Assembly (NCBI GenBank): GCA_021521415.1
Contig: JAIQDT010003854.1
Coordinates: 185,001 to 249,000, forward strand
Source of the DNA: Bidens hawaiensis
Lineage: Eukaryota; Streptophyta; Magnoliopsida; Asterales; Asteraceae
Direction of reading: 5' to 3'
DNA: 64,000 nucleotides
Part shown: in pieces, positions 32,755 to 44,911 of the stretch
Layout: the number at the start of each line of letters is the position of its first letter
Position numbering within the stretch: the stretch's first letter is position 1
The notes under the pieces: generated by a model
What the model was told of the DNA's origin: nothing
Seen by the model: the letters and a program-made list of their open reading frames with translations, nothing else
Databases searched by the model: none
Made by a program: the position numbers and the translations under genes

Positions 32755-35700
32755 CTAACAAGCTATACATTTTAGGATCTCTTTTAAAGCGTCCAAGTAC
32801 ATGCCTGGCCAATAATAACCTGCGCTCATTGCCATGGCAACCACCATGCGCGGGCCAGCATGTATTCCACAGATTCCTTCGTGTATCTCTCTGATCACAT
32901 AGCTTGCTTCCTCAACATCTAGGCATTTCATGAGCGGTCCAAGATAAGAGCGTCGATATAATGTACCATCAAGCAGTTCATAGTTCTGCGACTTGTGTCT
33001 TATCTTCCTCGCCTGTGCGCGATTGTCCGGTACCTTTCCCTCCTTCAAGAATTCCATTATTGGAGTTATCCATGATGAAGGGGTTGTATGAGTTACAAGG
33101 ACAGACTTCGCTCCCACCGACGGGTTGCTCATTACTTCTACCCTGACATCTTTGCCAAAGTGATCGAAGCTGGTTGATGCCATCTTGCTCAGCGCGTCGG
33201 CAGATTTGTTTTCACTGCGCGGATTATGAATGATTCTGAAGCAGTCAAATTGCTCGATGAGCTTTTTCGCCTGCTCTAGATACAGAGGCATGGTGTTCTC
33301 CTTGGCATCATAAAGGCCGTTGACCTGTGCTGCTACCAAGTATGAATCAACATGGGCCTCTAGCTTTTTAACTCCGAATTTGTGCGCGATGCGCAGGCCA
33401 GCCAGCAGGGCTTCATACTCAGCCTCATTGTTGGTGCTCTTGAAGTCCAACCTGATGGCGTAAGTATATTCATGATTCTCTGGATCCACCAGTTTGAGGC
33501 CTGCGCCGGACCCTTCGTTGTTTGAAGCTCCGTCAGTGAACAATCTCCAAACATTTTCTTCATCATTGGCTCGCAGAGGGTCTACCTCGCGCTGAGCCTC
33601 TTCAATTTTTCCTTCGGGGATTTCTGCGATGAAATCAGCTAAAACTTGTCCCTTTATTGCTGGACGGGACTTATAGGCGATCGTGTGTTCTCCTAATTCC
33701 AGCGCCCACTTTGTCAGCCTTCCTGAGAGCGCGGGACGCCGCAAGACTTGCTGGATGTTGTAACCAGTCAGAACTTCAATGGGATGACCATTGAAATATC
33801 TATGAAGCTTGCGCGACGCGTGTGTTAGTGACAAAACTAACTTTTCCATGATGGAGTAGCGCGTCTCAGGATCTGTCAGCACCCGACTCACATAGTATAT
33901 TGGCGTTTGGATTCCCTTGCGATCCACCAACAATACTGCGCCGATGGCGCGCTCTCCTGCTGATAGGTACAATGTCAAAGTTTCACCAGGAAGTGGAGCT
34001 GTGAGCGCGGGCAGATTTATCAAACATTCTTTTATCTCACTGAAAGCTTGCTCGGCCTCAGGAGTCCACTTGAATTGGCTTTTCTTTAGGCAGTTTTTCA
34101 ATGTATTAACAAATGGGGTAGATTTGCTTGCTTGGTTCGCTAGGAACCTGTTGATTGATACCAATCTCCCATTCAACTTTTGGACTTCTTTCATGGTGGA
34201 TGGCGAGGGCATGTCAAGGATGGCCTCCACCATTTCTGGGTTCACCTTGAAACCATCCTTGGTGACTATTACACCTAGAAATTTTCCCTCTTGTACGCCG
34301 AAAGTGCATTTGCTCGGATTGAGCTTCATGTTAACTTCCTTTAGGCGCCCAAGGGGTTCTTCGATGTCTTTGAGCATTTGTTTTTCCCCCCTGCTTTTGA
34401 TCACCAAATCATCCACGTAGACTTCTAGGTTTCTTCCAATTTGCTCGCTGAAAACGGCATCCATAAGTCTTTGGTAGGTGGCTCCCGCATTCTTCAAACC
34501 AAAGGGCATTTTTGTGTAACAAAAAACACCCTTGGCGGTTCTGAAGGCAGTCTTGTCCTCGTCTTGTGGTGCCATTTGAATCTGGTGATAGCCCTTGTAG
34601 GCATCCAGGAAACATTTGAGCTTGAATGGCGCCACGGAGTCCACCTCTGCGTCGATGTTTGGGAGGGGGTAACAATCTTTTGGGCATGCTTTGTTGAGGT
34701 CCTTGAAGTCAATGCACATCCTCCACGACCCGTTACTTTTCTTTACCATCACAGGATTGGCTACCCATGTCTGGTATCGTATCGGGCGGATGATGTTTGC
34801 GCGCAGTAGATCCTCAACCTGCTCATTCATGGCCTTCGCCTTCTCATCCCCCATGACTCTCTTCTTTTGAGCAATTGGCTCTACAGACTTGAACGTGTTG
34901 AGAGAATGTTGCGCCAGGTCTCGCGGAACCCCAGTCATATCAGAGTGTTGCCACGCGAAGACCGACATATATGCTGTGAGCAATCTTTTCATTCTCAACC
35001 TCGTGTCGTCTGATATCGTAGCGCCAATTGTGATTGTCTGCTCCGGGAATTTTGGGTTGAGAATCCATTCCTCTGGCGCGTTGTCTGCCATTGGAAGTTT
35101 CATTCTCCCTTCCCGCGGAGTACTTGTCACTGCACACAAATGATCTCGGTATACAAATGTTACACCTGTTGGTGTTGGGAACCCCAACGCGCCGTGCGCT
35201 GGCGACGGTATGGCGTTGAATTGGGCAATCGTTCCCCTACCCAAGATCATATTGTGGCATGAAGTGGTGGGCAAGACCAAGAAGTTGACAACTTCGTCTC
35301 GCTTGTGTTTCTCATCCCCCATGGTTAGTTCAAATTGTATTTGACCTAGGGGATGAATGATTTCATTTGAAACACCAGAGATTGGTACATTCACAATTTC
35401 AAGCCTTGCTTGGTCTGCCGGATCCAGTTTTCTGAAACATTGCTCATACATGATGTCTGATTCGCTGCCAGTGTCCACCAGGACTTTTGACACTTCATAA
35501 TGAGCAATGTGTGTAGTGATGACAAGAGGGCTGCTGATAGAAGGGCCTCCCCTGATTCTTGGGAAGATTACTTGTTGCTCGCGCCAATCTCCTTGGATTT
35601 GCGCGCTTCTCTTTCTTGATCTTTGCCCTTGCCTTCCTCCCTCGGCTACACAGATTCTTTTGAACCTTTTTCTGGCTGAGGCTCCTTCTGGTTGTTCATT

Positions 35701-37290
35701 TTCTAGTCTTGAGTTTTTCACCAGGTGAGCCAGCTTGCCTGATTTCACATCTTTTTCAATTGCATCCTTCAAGTGGTGGCATGCATCAGTGTTGTGTCCT
35801 GTGGACTTGTGAAACTCACAGTACTTGCCACTGTTTAATGGTCCCTTGTAGTGTAGTGGCTTGGGGCTTTTGAACTGGACATTCTCAGTGCTTAACACTT
35901 GTGAAGGCGTTTTAGTGAGGGGAGTCCATATTCTTGGCAGAGGTCTGTTAGGATCTCTGCCGCCTTCCCTCTTGTCACCCTCCCCGCGATTACGAACGTC
36001 TTTTTGGGGCTGGGGTGAGCTTGGTTGCGCCTGCTTTTCTGCGGAAGAAAAACTGGTTGGTTGCAACCTGGACCATACATAGTTCTGTTTGCCCCTTCTT
36101 TCGTTGTTGCGCGGTGCCTCTGCTTGATGCCCTCTTTCTCTCGCTCTATCTTGGGCAATTTGTTTTTCATTTCTCGCGAAGACTCGCGATGCTTCCATTA
36201 GCTTGGCCCAAGTGGTTGGCATGCCATCTCTGCTTACGAGAGCTCGGCGGAGTTGATCACTGCGCGCGCCTTGTATAAAGGCCACACGCAATAGTTGCTC
36301 AGTGATACCTCCGATTGCCAGAGACTCCTGATTGAAACGAGTTATGTAGTCTTCAATCGTTTCATCATTCCTGCGCACGCAGTGCATGATGTCATCAGGG
36401 TCGCGCGTGTGTCTGCGCTGTTGTACGAAGTGAACTTGGAACTTTTCCAATAGTTCCTCGAACCCATCGATTTGCCCAGTAGGCAAGCTTTCGAACCAGA
36501 CACGCGCCGGGCCCGTGAGGCAGCGAGCAAACATGTGACACCATGTTGGCATCGTCCAGCTTTCTAGGTTTCCGGTGTTGTAAAAACCTTGTAAGAAATC
36601 GTCTGGATCTGTTGTGCCGTCATATTTGCCCAAACCACTTGGCATCTTGGTTTTGTGCTGAATGGGAGCCTTCGCTATGCGCTCAGTGAATTTTGAATGT
36701 TTCACCAAGATGGCTGGCCTGTACGGTGTGGTTACGTCCACTTGCCCTCTCACTGGTGGGCTGTATGGTGTGTACAGATCCAGATCGGCTTTGGCTCCAG
36801 GCGCCATGTTCACGTGCGCGCGGAGCTGTGAGCCTCCTGCATGAGTATCTCGCGTCTTCCTCATGCTGTGCACTTCTTCATCACTAAACTCAGCGTGTTC
36901 AGTGTGAACAGAGTGACCCTTTTCCGGCGCGCGCGCCCTTTTTGTTCCTTGAATGGTTTGCTTATCAAACGCTAGCCTTTGTGTTCTGTGTTTGACCAGC
37001 TCATTGTACTTGTCCATTAGACGTCGTTGCTCGTTTATGAGCCATTCTTTAGGGTCATTGGTTTCATCTTCTGGACCCATTGGTCCTTTTTGTTTCGCGC
37101 CGGTAAGATTTTGGAACGTGAGATCGTCTGGAGGAGTTTCAGTCTGGCCATGAGGAGTTGTGATGAAGGGATGGTTACTGGTGGTGCGCGTAGAATCACG
37201 CGGCACCCTCAGAAACTGCTGTCCCTCATTAACATCCTCACGCTCAATATCCTCCAGAACTTGATCGCTGTTACGAACACCAGAAACCAT
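32755..37290 (-). CDS. gag-protease-RT-RNase H-second RNase H polyprotein
   Basis: 1,511 codons. Gag spans about 200-380 (ARVWFESLPTGQI) and a Cys/His finger lies at 491-504. Protease DTG is at 606-608. RT has LDAYKGYHQ, MPFGLKNAGATYQ and the YVDD box at 958-961, all intact. The Ty3-type RNase H is at about 1105-1215. A second, archaeal-like RNase H covers about 1247-1372 with D1253, E1291, D1315 and D1365. The integrase HHCC finger (H1470, H1477, C1508, C1511) comes last. A TAG directly after C1511 separates it from the catalytic core. The start is the first ATG, 68 bp inside the 5' LTR edge, with poly-T/A just upstream. The dual RNase H assigns it to the Tat lineage. Confidence 0.92.
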   Translation of the reverse strand: MVSGVRNSDQVLEDIEREDVNEGQQFLRVPRDSTRTTSNHPFITTPHGQTETPPDDLTFQNLTGAKQKGPMGPEDETNDPKEWLINEQRRLMDKYNELVKHRTQRLAFDKQTIQGTKRARAPEKGHSVHTEHAEFSDEEVHSMRKTRDTHAGGSQLRAHVNMAPGAKADLDLYTPYSPPVRGQVDVTTPYRPAILVKHSKFTERIAKAPIQHKTKMPSGLGKYDGTTDPDDFLQGFYNTGNLESWTMPTWCHMFARCLTGPARVWFESLPTGQIDGFEELLEKFQVHFVQQRRHTRDPDDIMHCVRRNDETIEDYITRFNQESLAIGGITEQLLRVAFIQGARSDQLRRALVSRDGMPTTWAKLMEASRVFARNEKQIAQDRARERGHQAEAPRNNERRGKQNYVWSRLQPTSFSSAEKQAQPSSPQPQKDVRNRGEGDKREGGRDPNRPLPRIWTPLTKTPSQVLSTENVQFKSPKPLHYKGPLNSGKYCEFHKSTGHNTDACHHLKDAIEKDVKSGKLAHLVKNSRLENEQPEGASARKRFKRICVAEGGRQGQRSRKRSAQIQGDWREQQVIFPRIRGGPSISSPLVITTHIAHYEVSKVLVDTGSESDIMYEQCFRKLDPADQARLEIVNVPISGVSNEIIHPLGQIQFELTMGDEKHKRDEVVNFLVLPTTSCHNMILGRGTIAQFNAIPSPAHGALGFPTPTGVTFVYRDHLCAVTSTPREGRMKLPMADNAPEEWILNPKFPEQTITIGATISDDTRLRMKRLLTAYMSVFAWQHSDMTGVPRDLAQHSLNTFKSVEPIAQKKRVMGDEKAKAMNEQVEDLLRANIIRPIRYQTWVANPVMVKKSNGSWRMCIDFKDLNKACPKDCYPLPNIDAEVDSVAPFKLKCFLDAYKGYHQIQMAPQDEDKTAFRTAKGVFCYTKMPFGLKNAGATYQRLMDAVFSEQIGRNLEVYVDDLVIKSRGEKQMLKDIEEPLGRLKEVNMKLNPSKCTFGVQEGKFLGVIVTKDGFKVNPEMVEAILDMPSPSTMKEVQKLNGRLVSINRFLANQASKSTPFVNTLKNCLKKSQFKWTPEAEQAFSEIKECLINLPALTAPLPGETLTLYLSAGERAIGAVLLVDRKGIQTPIYYVSRVLTDPETRYSIMEKLVLSLTHASRKLHRYFNGHPIEVLTGYNIQQVLRRPALSGRLTKWALELGEHTIAYKSRPAIKGQVLADFIAEIPEGKIEEAQREVDPLRANDEENVWRLFTDGASNNEGSGAGLKLVDPENHEYTYAIRLDFKSTNNEAEYEALLAGLRIAHKFGVKKLEAHVDSYLVAAQVNGLYDAKENTMPLYLEQAKKLIEQFDCFRIIHNPRSENKSADALSKMASTSFDHFGKDVRVEVMSNPSVGAKSVLVTHTTPSSWITPIMEFLKEGKVPDNRAQARKIRHKSQNYELLDGTLYRRSYLGPLMKCLDVEEASYVIREIHEGICGIHAGPRMVVAMAMSAGYYWPGMYLDALKEILKCIAC

Positions 37291-37339
37291 GGTGAAAAAT
37301 TTTTTTTTTTGGTGAACTGATGAGATTTTGTTGCCGTTG

Positions 37340-37357
37340 TAACAGGTGATGGCGCCA
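37340..37357 (-). promoter_or_regulatory. Primer-binding site, TGGCGCC type
   Basis: The minus strand reads TTGGCGCCATCACCTGTT next to the LTR edge. The first seven bases fit a tRNA ending GGCGCCA (Asp-type in plants), but the following bases do not match the Asp tRNA I know, so the primer is uncertain. Confidence 0.65.
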
Positions 37358-37358
37358 A

Positions 37359-38279
37359 TGAAGAAACGTGGATCGATTCACTGGTAGACGATCAACTTTC
37401 CTCGGGTGTGATTATGCTATTTCACCGATGGTTCTCTGGAATCTGGATTCTTCCACCTACAAAATGAACAGCACCGTAAACTTACCCCTCAGAAAGGGAC
37501 AGAGGGGTCCTCTTTGGGGTAACCCTCCGGTGTGAGAATAAGAGTTTGTAGGAGAAGATAATAATCTGAGAGTAAGGAAATTGGAGTGTATTGCTTAATA
37601 TAGCTGAATACTGTGTAATAGGGCATACTCTCCTTGTGGAGTTGATGTGGTATTTATAGTGCTAGGGTTTCCAATGATTGGGCTCAGACCCAATTAGGGC
37701 CTTGTTGGTCTCCTCCTATTGCTTCGCGCCACGTGTCCTTGGGACACATGGTGCTTTTTCATTGATTAATTGCACATGGGTTTTGCTGAGTTGTCCACCT
37801 TTCATTGGCAGCTGTCAACATCAGCATATTCTTATTCCTTAAAAAGATACCTTCTGGAAGGTTGTCTGACGTGCACAATCAAGGTTGCCCTAATCCTGAT
37901 TTGGATAAGGACGAGGTTGATTATGTGCATGTGTGATATGCGCCTATCCTGAGGATGCGCGAGGTCTTCTCTTTATTCTCACGCGCAGATGTTTCATGCG
38001 CAGATGTGATATGCACAAGCATGTGATATGCGCCACGCGCGGATGCGCCACGCGCAAATGTGATATGCGTCACGCGCAGATGTGATATGCGTGAGCATAT
38101 ATGGTGCGTGAGCATGTGATACGCGTGAGCATATGTGATATGCGTGAGCATATGTGATATGCGCCATGCGCATAGGTTTTGGCTTTGTGCCTTCATAATG
38201 TCTTGATTTCAAGCCTCTTGTCTATATCTTGTGGGTTGACCCGCCTCGCTCGGTGTTGAGGCGGGTACATACCTCTTCA
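37359..38279 (-). mobile_element. 5' LTR of Tat-type element (921 bp)
   Basis: Carries a minus-strand TATA box ACTATAAATA (37651-37660) that would drive the genomic transcript, about 0.6 kb from the LTR start. It lacks one 15-bp unit of the repeat zone present in the partner. Confidence 0.9.
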
Positions 38280-38678
38280 GATCACAAATTGGGTATAACT
38301 GAAACAATAATTATTAATTGGTTAACGTAAGATCTACTAACCAATAGTTCTAGTTTTAACAAATCACTTTTTCCTCTTACCACTTTTATTGTTATTACAT
38401 CTAATGATATTTTACCAATAAGGTTGGTAGTCTATTTGTAAAGACAGAACATTTAAAATGCCAAGTTTGAAGGTCATGGTTCAAGACTACAAGTTTCACA
38501 ATGACAGGAAGTTTGACATTAAGAAAAACATATATTGGTATTTAACAGTTTTAGTGAAGTATTAATGTTTGTTTAAAAGTTCTTTTACTAAAGTGTCCTT
38601 TTCTAAAAAAACTTGATAAAAAGCATTCTCAATGTTATATACGGTAAAAGTATAAATGACATAATAAATTGTTCTAAC
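38280..38678. other. Non-coding DNA
   Basis: Begins with the right GATCA target repeat and ends at the Copia LTR. No feature recognised. Confidence 0.4.
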
Positions 38679-41600
38679 TGTTATAAATATATATTATTAT
38701 GGTTATCAATACCTAATATAGATTAGGCTTATTCTTTAAGTTATCTTTTCCTATATATATATATACATATATATCATTGTATCTTATTGTAAGACACACA
38801 TAAATGAAATATTCATCTTTCTCCCTATATCTCTTTCTCATATTCTTTGGCTATTAGACTTGTTTCATAACACGTTATCAGCACGAGTTTGCTTTTAGAG
38901 TTGGATCACACAGCACAAGGTATGTCGATATTAACTCATCATTGTTCTATATGCTCTCAAACGTAAAACTTATTATAATTTATATAAATTTGGTTTGCGT
39001 TAAGAGATTTGTTTTGTTCTTCTCTGAACTTATATTTATTATTCAAATTCATCTATGAATTATGTGATGTTATAAAATAAAATTTAAGAACTACGTATTA
39101 TTCAACCAATCAATTATTTTTATTGCTCTAAATTCTATGTTTTGATGGTGTTGAAAACGGGGCTGGGATGACTCAAAACCTTTTTTGAAATCTTGGTAGG
39201 CAGCATAAGTAAAATTCGAAGTCCGAAAACTTAATTAAATTTAGGGGTTGAAATAGTAACAATATCACTTTATAAATAAGTTGGTATATTTTTGATGTGT
39301 GATAAATATTGTTTTTTATTTTAACGTAAAAGTTAAATTAATAAGTATTTTAACCATTATTTATGTTGAATATCAAATATCCCATTAAAAGATTATAAAA
39401 GGAAATGCAATTCTTGTTGATTTATTGAAAAACAAATCTATGGAATATTTATACATTTTAAAAATTAAGACTAAACATTAAACCTTTTGAATAAAATGAT
39501 TTTATCGGAAAACAAATTCATTGATATTGAATAAAACGTTTTAGGTGAAAATTTTACAAGTACAAGGTTATTAGTTAGATGAAAATTTTACAGTTAAAAA
39601 AAAGTATTGATTGATATTTGATAATATACTCAACTAGACTTAACCTGATATTTGATAATATACTCAACTAGTGTTGATTTGTTTTTTTTATGGTTATTCA
39701 TTTATTAAGAAAACAAATAGAATTTATTTATGATTTTACAGTAACGTTTAGAATATAATTGTACATTACAAAATATGCACTTAATTTATATCATTTATAT
39801 TAGGTATCTTTTCCTTAAAAATAAGATACATTATAATTTTTTTATTAAAAATAACTTATTATCATTGTTATTTTTTTAAGAAGAAAGATTTTATTCTTAT
39901 AATTAATTGATGTTACCAAGTATGCATTCGGAGTAACAAAATATTTGTTTTGGATTATATGTCAAATAAATAGTTTAGTTGATGAGAGGTTACAATTAAT
40001 GTTTATTTGCTACTACAAAATACTATAGATAGTTGGAATATTAATTATATTATAATAAAGTTGGAATAATAAAGCTCTTGAATAACTTGATCATCGATGT
40101 TCTCATGCATAACATTTGTTGTACTTTATTTTTATAATATAGGCATGATCATGTAACTCCTTTTTATACCATGACTTGTTATAGCATAGCTTGTAAAAAG
40201 ATCAATAAATCTCATTAGAAGTCTATAAAAAGATCAAAATATTTTAGACCAATAAATCTTACATGGCTTGGTCATGTAACTATTTCTCATATATATTATG
40301 TGAAGAGAAAAGTTATTTATACGAAAGATCGGATAATTTTTTTTGTTTGTTACACCTCAAATATGCTCATGAGCATATCATGAGAGGTCTTGAAGTAACT
40401 TTATATCCGTATGTTCAAGGAAATAATAAAAAATCATGAAACCTGTTTGGTTCTACTCCATTCCACTTATGTGAATGTGACTATGTATTGATCACTTTGA
40501 TCACGACATAATTGAGAAAATTATATTGATGGTCATGTTAATATTGAGATCGACCATCAGAATTAAGAGTATTCATGTAAATAATGAGATCGACCACAAA
40601 AAGTGGTAAAATGATTGATCACAAATGAAAACAAAAGTATGAATATATAAAAGTTATGTAACAAGATAATTTGAAAGGATTATACATTGTTCTCTCGTAT
40701 GTTACTATTTTAAATTAAGAAAGCATAATACATATATGATCATAAACCTGAAGTTTATGAATCATGATTATCTAATGGCGTGACTGGTTAGATCACACCG
40801 AGTCAATGATGTGAAATATATTGAAGAACCAAATGATTCTTCATGATAATTGAACATGCTAAGTTTGCTCTCAATAGAAATCATTTATTTAGCAACTGAA
40901 GGAGGGTGTGAATCCCTAGATGTTATGGAATTGAGAAAAGGATACACATATCCTAACATGATACCATTTAGTGTTTTGAAAATCGATGCATCGTCTAAAT
41001 GGTTATCAGGATCGCAACTTCATGTTTGCATGATCTATGGCTTAGTTAATAAGATAGCAAACATCTTATTCCATATTGATATATTTACATTCAGTTATAA
41101 TAATGAATTTGATTCCCAAGTTAATAATGATCATTGGAATAAGTGTTGAACTTCGTAACGGATTATGTTCTTACATAAATTGTTTTGTTAAAGACGATTA
41201 CTCAACGTCTATAATTGGTTGCAAAGGCAATTATCATGATAGCAAATATTCATGTTTGTATTTGAGTACATATGATTTAACATGTCTTTAAACTAATTCA
41301 CATCAAGCCAACAAGTTATGATACTTCCTACCCATTGCAATTGGTTTTTTGTCAGTAACCAAATATTTCTCATCTGATATTTCGTGTGTGTGTATATAGA
41401 AATTAATCCACCACAAGACACAAAGATGGTAGACCAATCGATACCAAAGGTAAAATTTCCTCGCAAATTGGAGTAAGTCATAAATATGCTCAAGTCGAGG
41501 TACAATAAAAAGGTCTTTTAAAAGACATTAGACATGATGGTTCTTGGAAAACCTCAAGTACCTGAAAACAAAGAGCTCTTAGTAACTTATATTTTATCAT

Positions 41601-43517
41601 GTCTATAAAGATATATGGAATCAAAATAAAGTCGACATTGTTATAATTTTATTTATATATAATTAGCGCTTGAAATGATGATGAGGATCAAGATTTTAAA
41701 TCTGACTATAAAAATGATTGGCCAAAGTGGAAAGACGCACAAAGGGCAGAGTTGAATTATCTAAATAACGGAAAGTTTGTTGGACCAACAGCCCATACAA
41801 CTAAAGTTGTAAAACATATTAGATACAAGTTATGAAAATTCAATTAAGTGATATAAGGCAAAATTGGTGGTACAAGGATTTTGCAAATACCCATGATTGA
41901 TTATAAGGAGACGCATTCTCCAATGGTGGAATCAATGACTTTCCGATACATAAATAGTCTGGTAATACAAAGAGAGAATTTAATAAAATATTGTGATTCA
42001 GTTGATGCTGAAAGTTTACAAGAAAGTCTATGAAGGATTTGATTTATCTAATCATGTAAAGTAAGTTTTCGAGAACACAATGATTGTTGTGTATAGAGTC
42101 ATATTTGAATACGTTACAATTATTGAATTTGTTGAACATAAATGGAACTCCTGAAGAATTTCCTAAGGTAGTTGAATACTTGAAAGGTTAATTGATACAT
42201 CTTCATTATGGAATTCTTGTGCATCAATAAGAATATACATAGAAGGGAATGTACATGATGAGTACAATATCTTAATAAACAAAGATATTATACAATATGG
42301 ATTTTTGATATTTGATACAAAATGATGTGTTAATGAGCAATTATATGCAACAAAAATCCTGGAAAAGTGAATGTATATGCATAATTCTTCAAGTTTGAAA
42401 GAAGCCCATGATGGATTGGTAAATGCATCGACTTATGCTTATTACATATGGACTAAATTATTCGGATTGCGCTTGACACAAAGCAAGAGATATTTTAATA
42501 AAGAGGGAGATAAGTTGGATATAATTAGCCATACATTTATAAAAATTTCATTATTAAAAGTTCATTATAATCACAGTTTACAATGTTGATAAACACATAA
42601 CCGAGAGAAACTTATGAGCTTTTAAAGAGATAATTATTTTTGAAAGATCTTGACACGGTGTGATTTTTTGCTCAACTTATAGGTTGAGTATATATGTAAT
42701 TATATGTTTATAAATCCATCAAAGTGCATATAGAAAATGTTGAAGCATTTTACCATGGACAAATTTCTTCATTTTAGCACGTTAATGGATGTCTAACAAT
42801 GACTCTATATCATTTCATATTTGAATATGAAATATTATTGGTTCAGAAATACCATAATTAAATGCATATATGCATTGTGTCATACTATTAGGTATATATG
42901 GTTATTATTTTCTTTATTTATGTTTATCGCCATGTGTCTTGCTAGGAGACATCATAATAGGTTACAACATGTATTTCAGGTATGAAAGATATGTTTTTTT
43001 ATTAACCCATCAAAACAAGTTTGGTTCGTCTGGTTGATGCAGAGAAACACAACGGAAACATACTGTTTACTAGATGAAGCAATTGAAGTTTTCACGTGAA
43101 GATCATACAACATTATTCAACTTAAATATTCAAATGTCAAAGGAAGAAGACGCAAATGATTGACTACAAAAGTTTTGGGTAACTTTCACATAAGATCGAT
43201 ATTTACCATTTTAAAGGATATATAAATCAGGGGGAGACAATACACACTGCACTCTTTTTACCTTAGCTATAGTTTTGTCACACTGGGTTTTCCAAGCAAG
43301 GTTTTTAGTGAGGCAGCATATCCAAGCGTATTGAGTTGATAACCAAGAGGAAGTGTTATAAATATTTATTATTATGGTTATCAATACCTAATATAGATTA
43401 GGCTTATTCTTCAAGTTATCTTTTCCTATATATACATATCATTGTATCTTATTGTAAGACACACATTAATGAATTCTTCATCTTTCTCCCTACATCTCTT
43501 TCTCATATTTTTAGCTC
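38679..43517 (+). mobile_element. Degenerate Ty1/Copia element
   Basis: A ~194-bp LTR (38679-38872, TGTTATAAAT to CATAACA) is followed by a primer-site region CGTTATCAGCACGAG typical of plant Copia elements. A second LTR begins at 43354 after a purine tract AAGAGGAAG and matches for ~160 bp before diverging. The interior is full of stops and frameshifts and strongly AT-biased. It is by far the oldest LTR element here. Confidence 0.8.
41695..42060 (+). pseudogene. Copia reverse-transcriptase remnant
   Basis: Pieces in shifting frames read DWPKWKDAQRAELNYLN, then AKLVVQGFCKYP, then DYKETHSPMVESMTFRYI. These match the start of the Copia RT domain (the expected WVFxxK and ARLVAQGF and Y-T-PV regions). 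Stops (for example at 41835) and a frame change near 41900 show it is dead. Other pol parts up- and downstream are too decayed to place. Confidence 0.75.
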
Positions 43518-43971
43518 TTTCTCCAAGTTATCTTTTCCTGTATATACATATCATTGTATCTTATAATTATATTTTTTTTAACTACAAATTTTTATTAATA
43601 ACAAAGCCCAACAACCTTCCTAACAAGATGAGAGCAATTGTTAACAAAAATACAAAATGTCATCAATATTACAAATTATTAAAATATTAAAAACTTTATT
43701 GGTTTATTTATTAATTTTAACCGATAAAAAAAGTATATTAAGATCAATAAAAATATGAAAAATAAAAAATTGTTATAACTATTGTTAATGTGTATGGATT
43801 GCATTGCCAGCTTAGTAAGCCTAAATATCGAGTTTGGTGGGTTTTGACTTGATTCTAAGGGGGGATGAACGCATTTTTTTACATCTTTATTATTATTTTT
43901 TTTAATGACTCCTCTTTATTAATCAGATGTTTAAAAACTTTATTTTTGTCAATGATCACCATCTATTGGCA
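43518..43971. other. AT-rich DNA with partial Copia LTR echo
   Basis: 43524-43563 repeats about 40 bp of the Copia LTR (AAGTTATCTTTTCCTGTATA...). The rest is non-coding. Confidence 0.5.
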
Positions 43972-44911
43972 GTGGCGAATTCAGAGAATAATTTTAGGGG
44001 TAGCATAAAAAAAATTTAATCATACATTTTCTTTACCAGTTTCACGTTAAACGGGGTTTGATTACGCGTTTCGCGTGTAGCAGAGCCTAGTATAGCATTT
44101 TGCTCATGCATGTGTTTGGTTACGTGTTTGGCGTGTCTCAGGCCCGACTTCGTTTTACAAGCATACCGACGTTTGATTAACCCGTTTGTAATGAGGGATC
44201 AAAACAAGTTGGTTATAATGGCTCGCCCTAAAATAACCTAAACTTATTTGCTTAATGATACTGTAAAATTATTCAAACTTATAAACTACTAATACAATGA
44301 TTTTATTGATATGTTTTGATTATATCAAACACATATTGTTAATAAGTGGAGTTTACTCAACAAAAATATTGATAAACACAATATTTAACTAAATAAGAAA
44401 ATAAAGGACAATTGTAAACCAAAATAACAAATAAAAAATTTATAAATCAATTAACTAATCTAACAACAAAGCATATCATTTAAATGTATTATATTTACCT
44501 GTTCAATTTAACTAGAATATTTTATTAACAAGTAATGAGATAGGCTTATCTATAGGGTGATTTAAAATTCAAATCAAACTAAAGGGTATTATTTGTAATT
44601 GTGTTCAACTAAAGGGGGTTATTAATAATTTTGCTTATAATTTACTTTTTTTTATTAAACTCGCGTTCTTATCTCCCCCCACTCCTCTTTCTTTATCTTC
44701 CAAGATATCCATACTCTATGGATTTCAAGTTAAGTGCATGTTTTTTTGACTTTGAACGGTTTTAGATTTTTTCAGAGGTAACATAATATAATTTCAGGAG
44801 TAACGTCGAAATACATAAAACGTAAAAATAAATAAAATTTTTCACTTTGCTGGAAAAGTTGAGGGGTAGAGGGTGCTACCCCTTCCTCTCAAGTAAGTCT
44901 GCCCCTACCTG
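43972..44911. mobile_element. Probable TIR DNA element, non-coding
   Basis: The left end AGTGGCGAATTCAGAG with AGGGGTAGCA just inside is mirrored at the right by TGCTACCCCT then AAGTCTGCCCCTACC. The inverted ends are imperfect and no transposase is present. Superfamily not assigned. Confidence 0.4.

Larger units (their letters stand above)
25995..38279 (-). mobile_element. Complete Tat/Ogre-type Ty3/Gypsy element
   Basis: 12.3 kb bounded by 937- and 921-bp LTRs and a perfect 5-bp target duplication GATCA (25990-25994 and 38280-38284). Minus-strand order: 5' LTR, TGGCGCC primer site, gag-protease-RT-RNase H-second RNase H-integrase, spacer, 3' LTR. Two RNase H domains are diagnostic of the Tat lineage. 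Between integrase and the 3' LTR it carries a long spliced gene on the opposite (plus) strand. The LTRs differ by about six substitutions, one 1-bp indel and one 15-bp repeat-unit indel by eye, so insertion is recent. Confidence 0.93.

Noticed and set aside
33917..34809. Long plus-strand frames over the Tat-type pol
   Set aside because: They are mirror frames of the GC-rich pol coding strand, with no domain, promoter or intron structure, unlike the real plus-strand gene at 27.5-31.1 kb.
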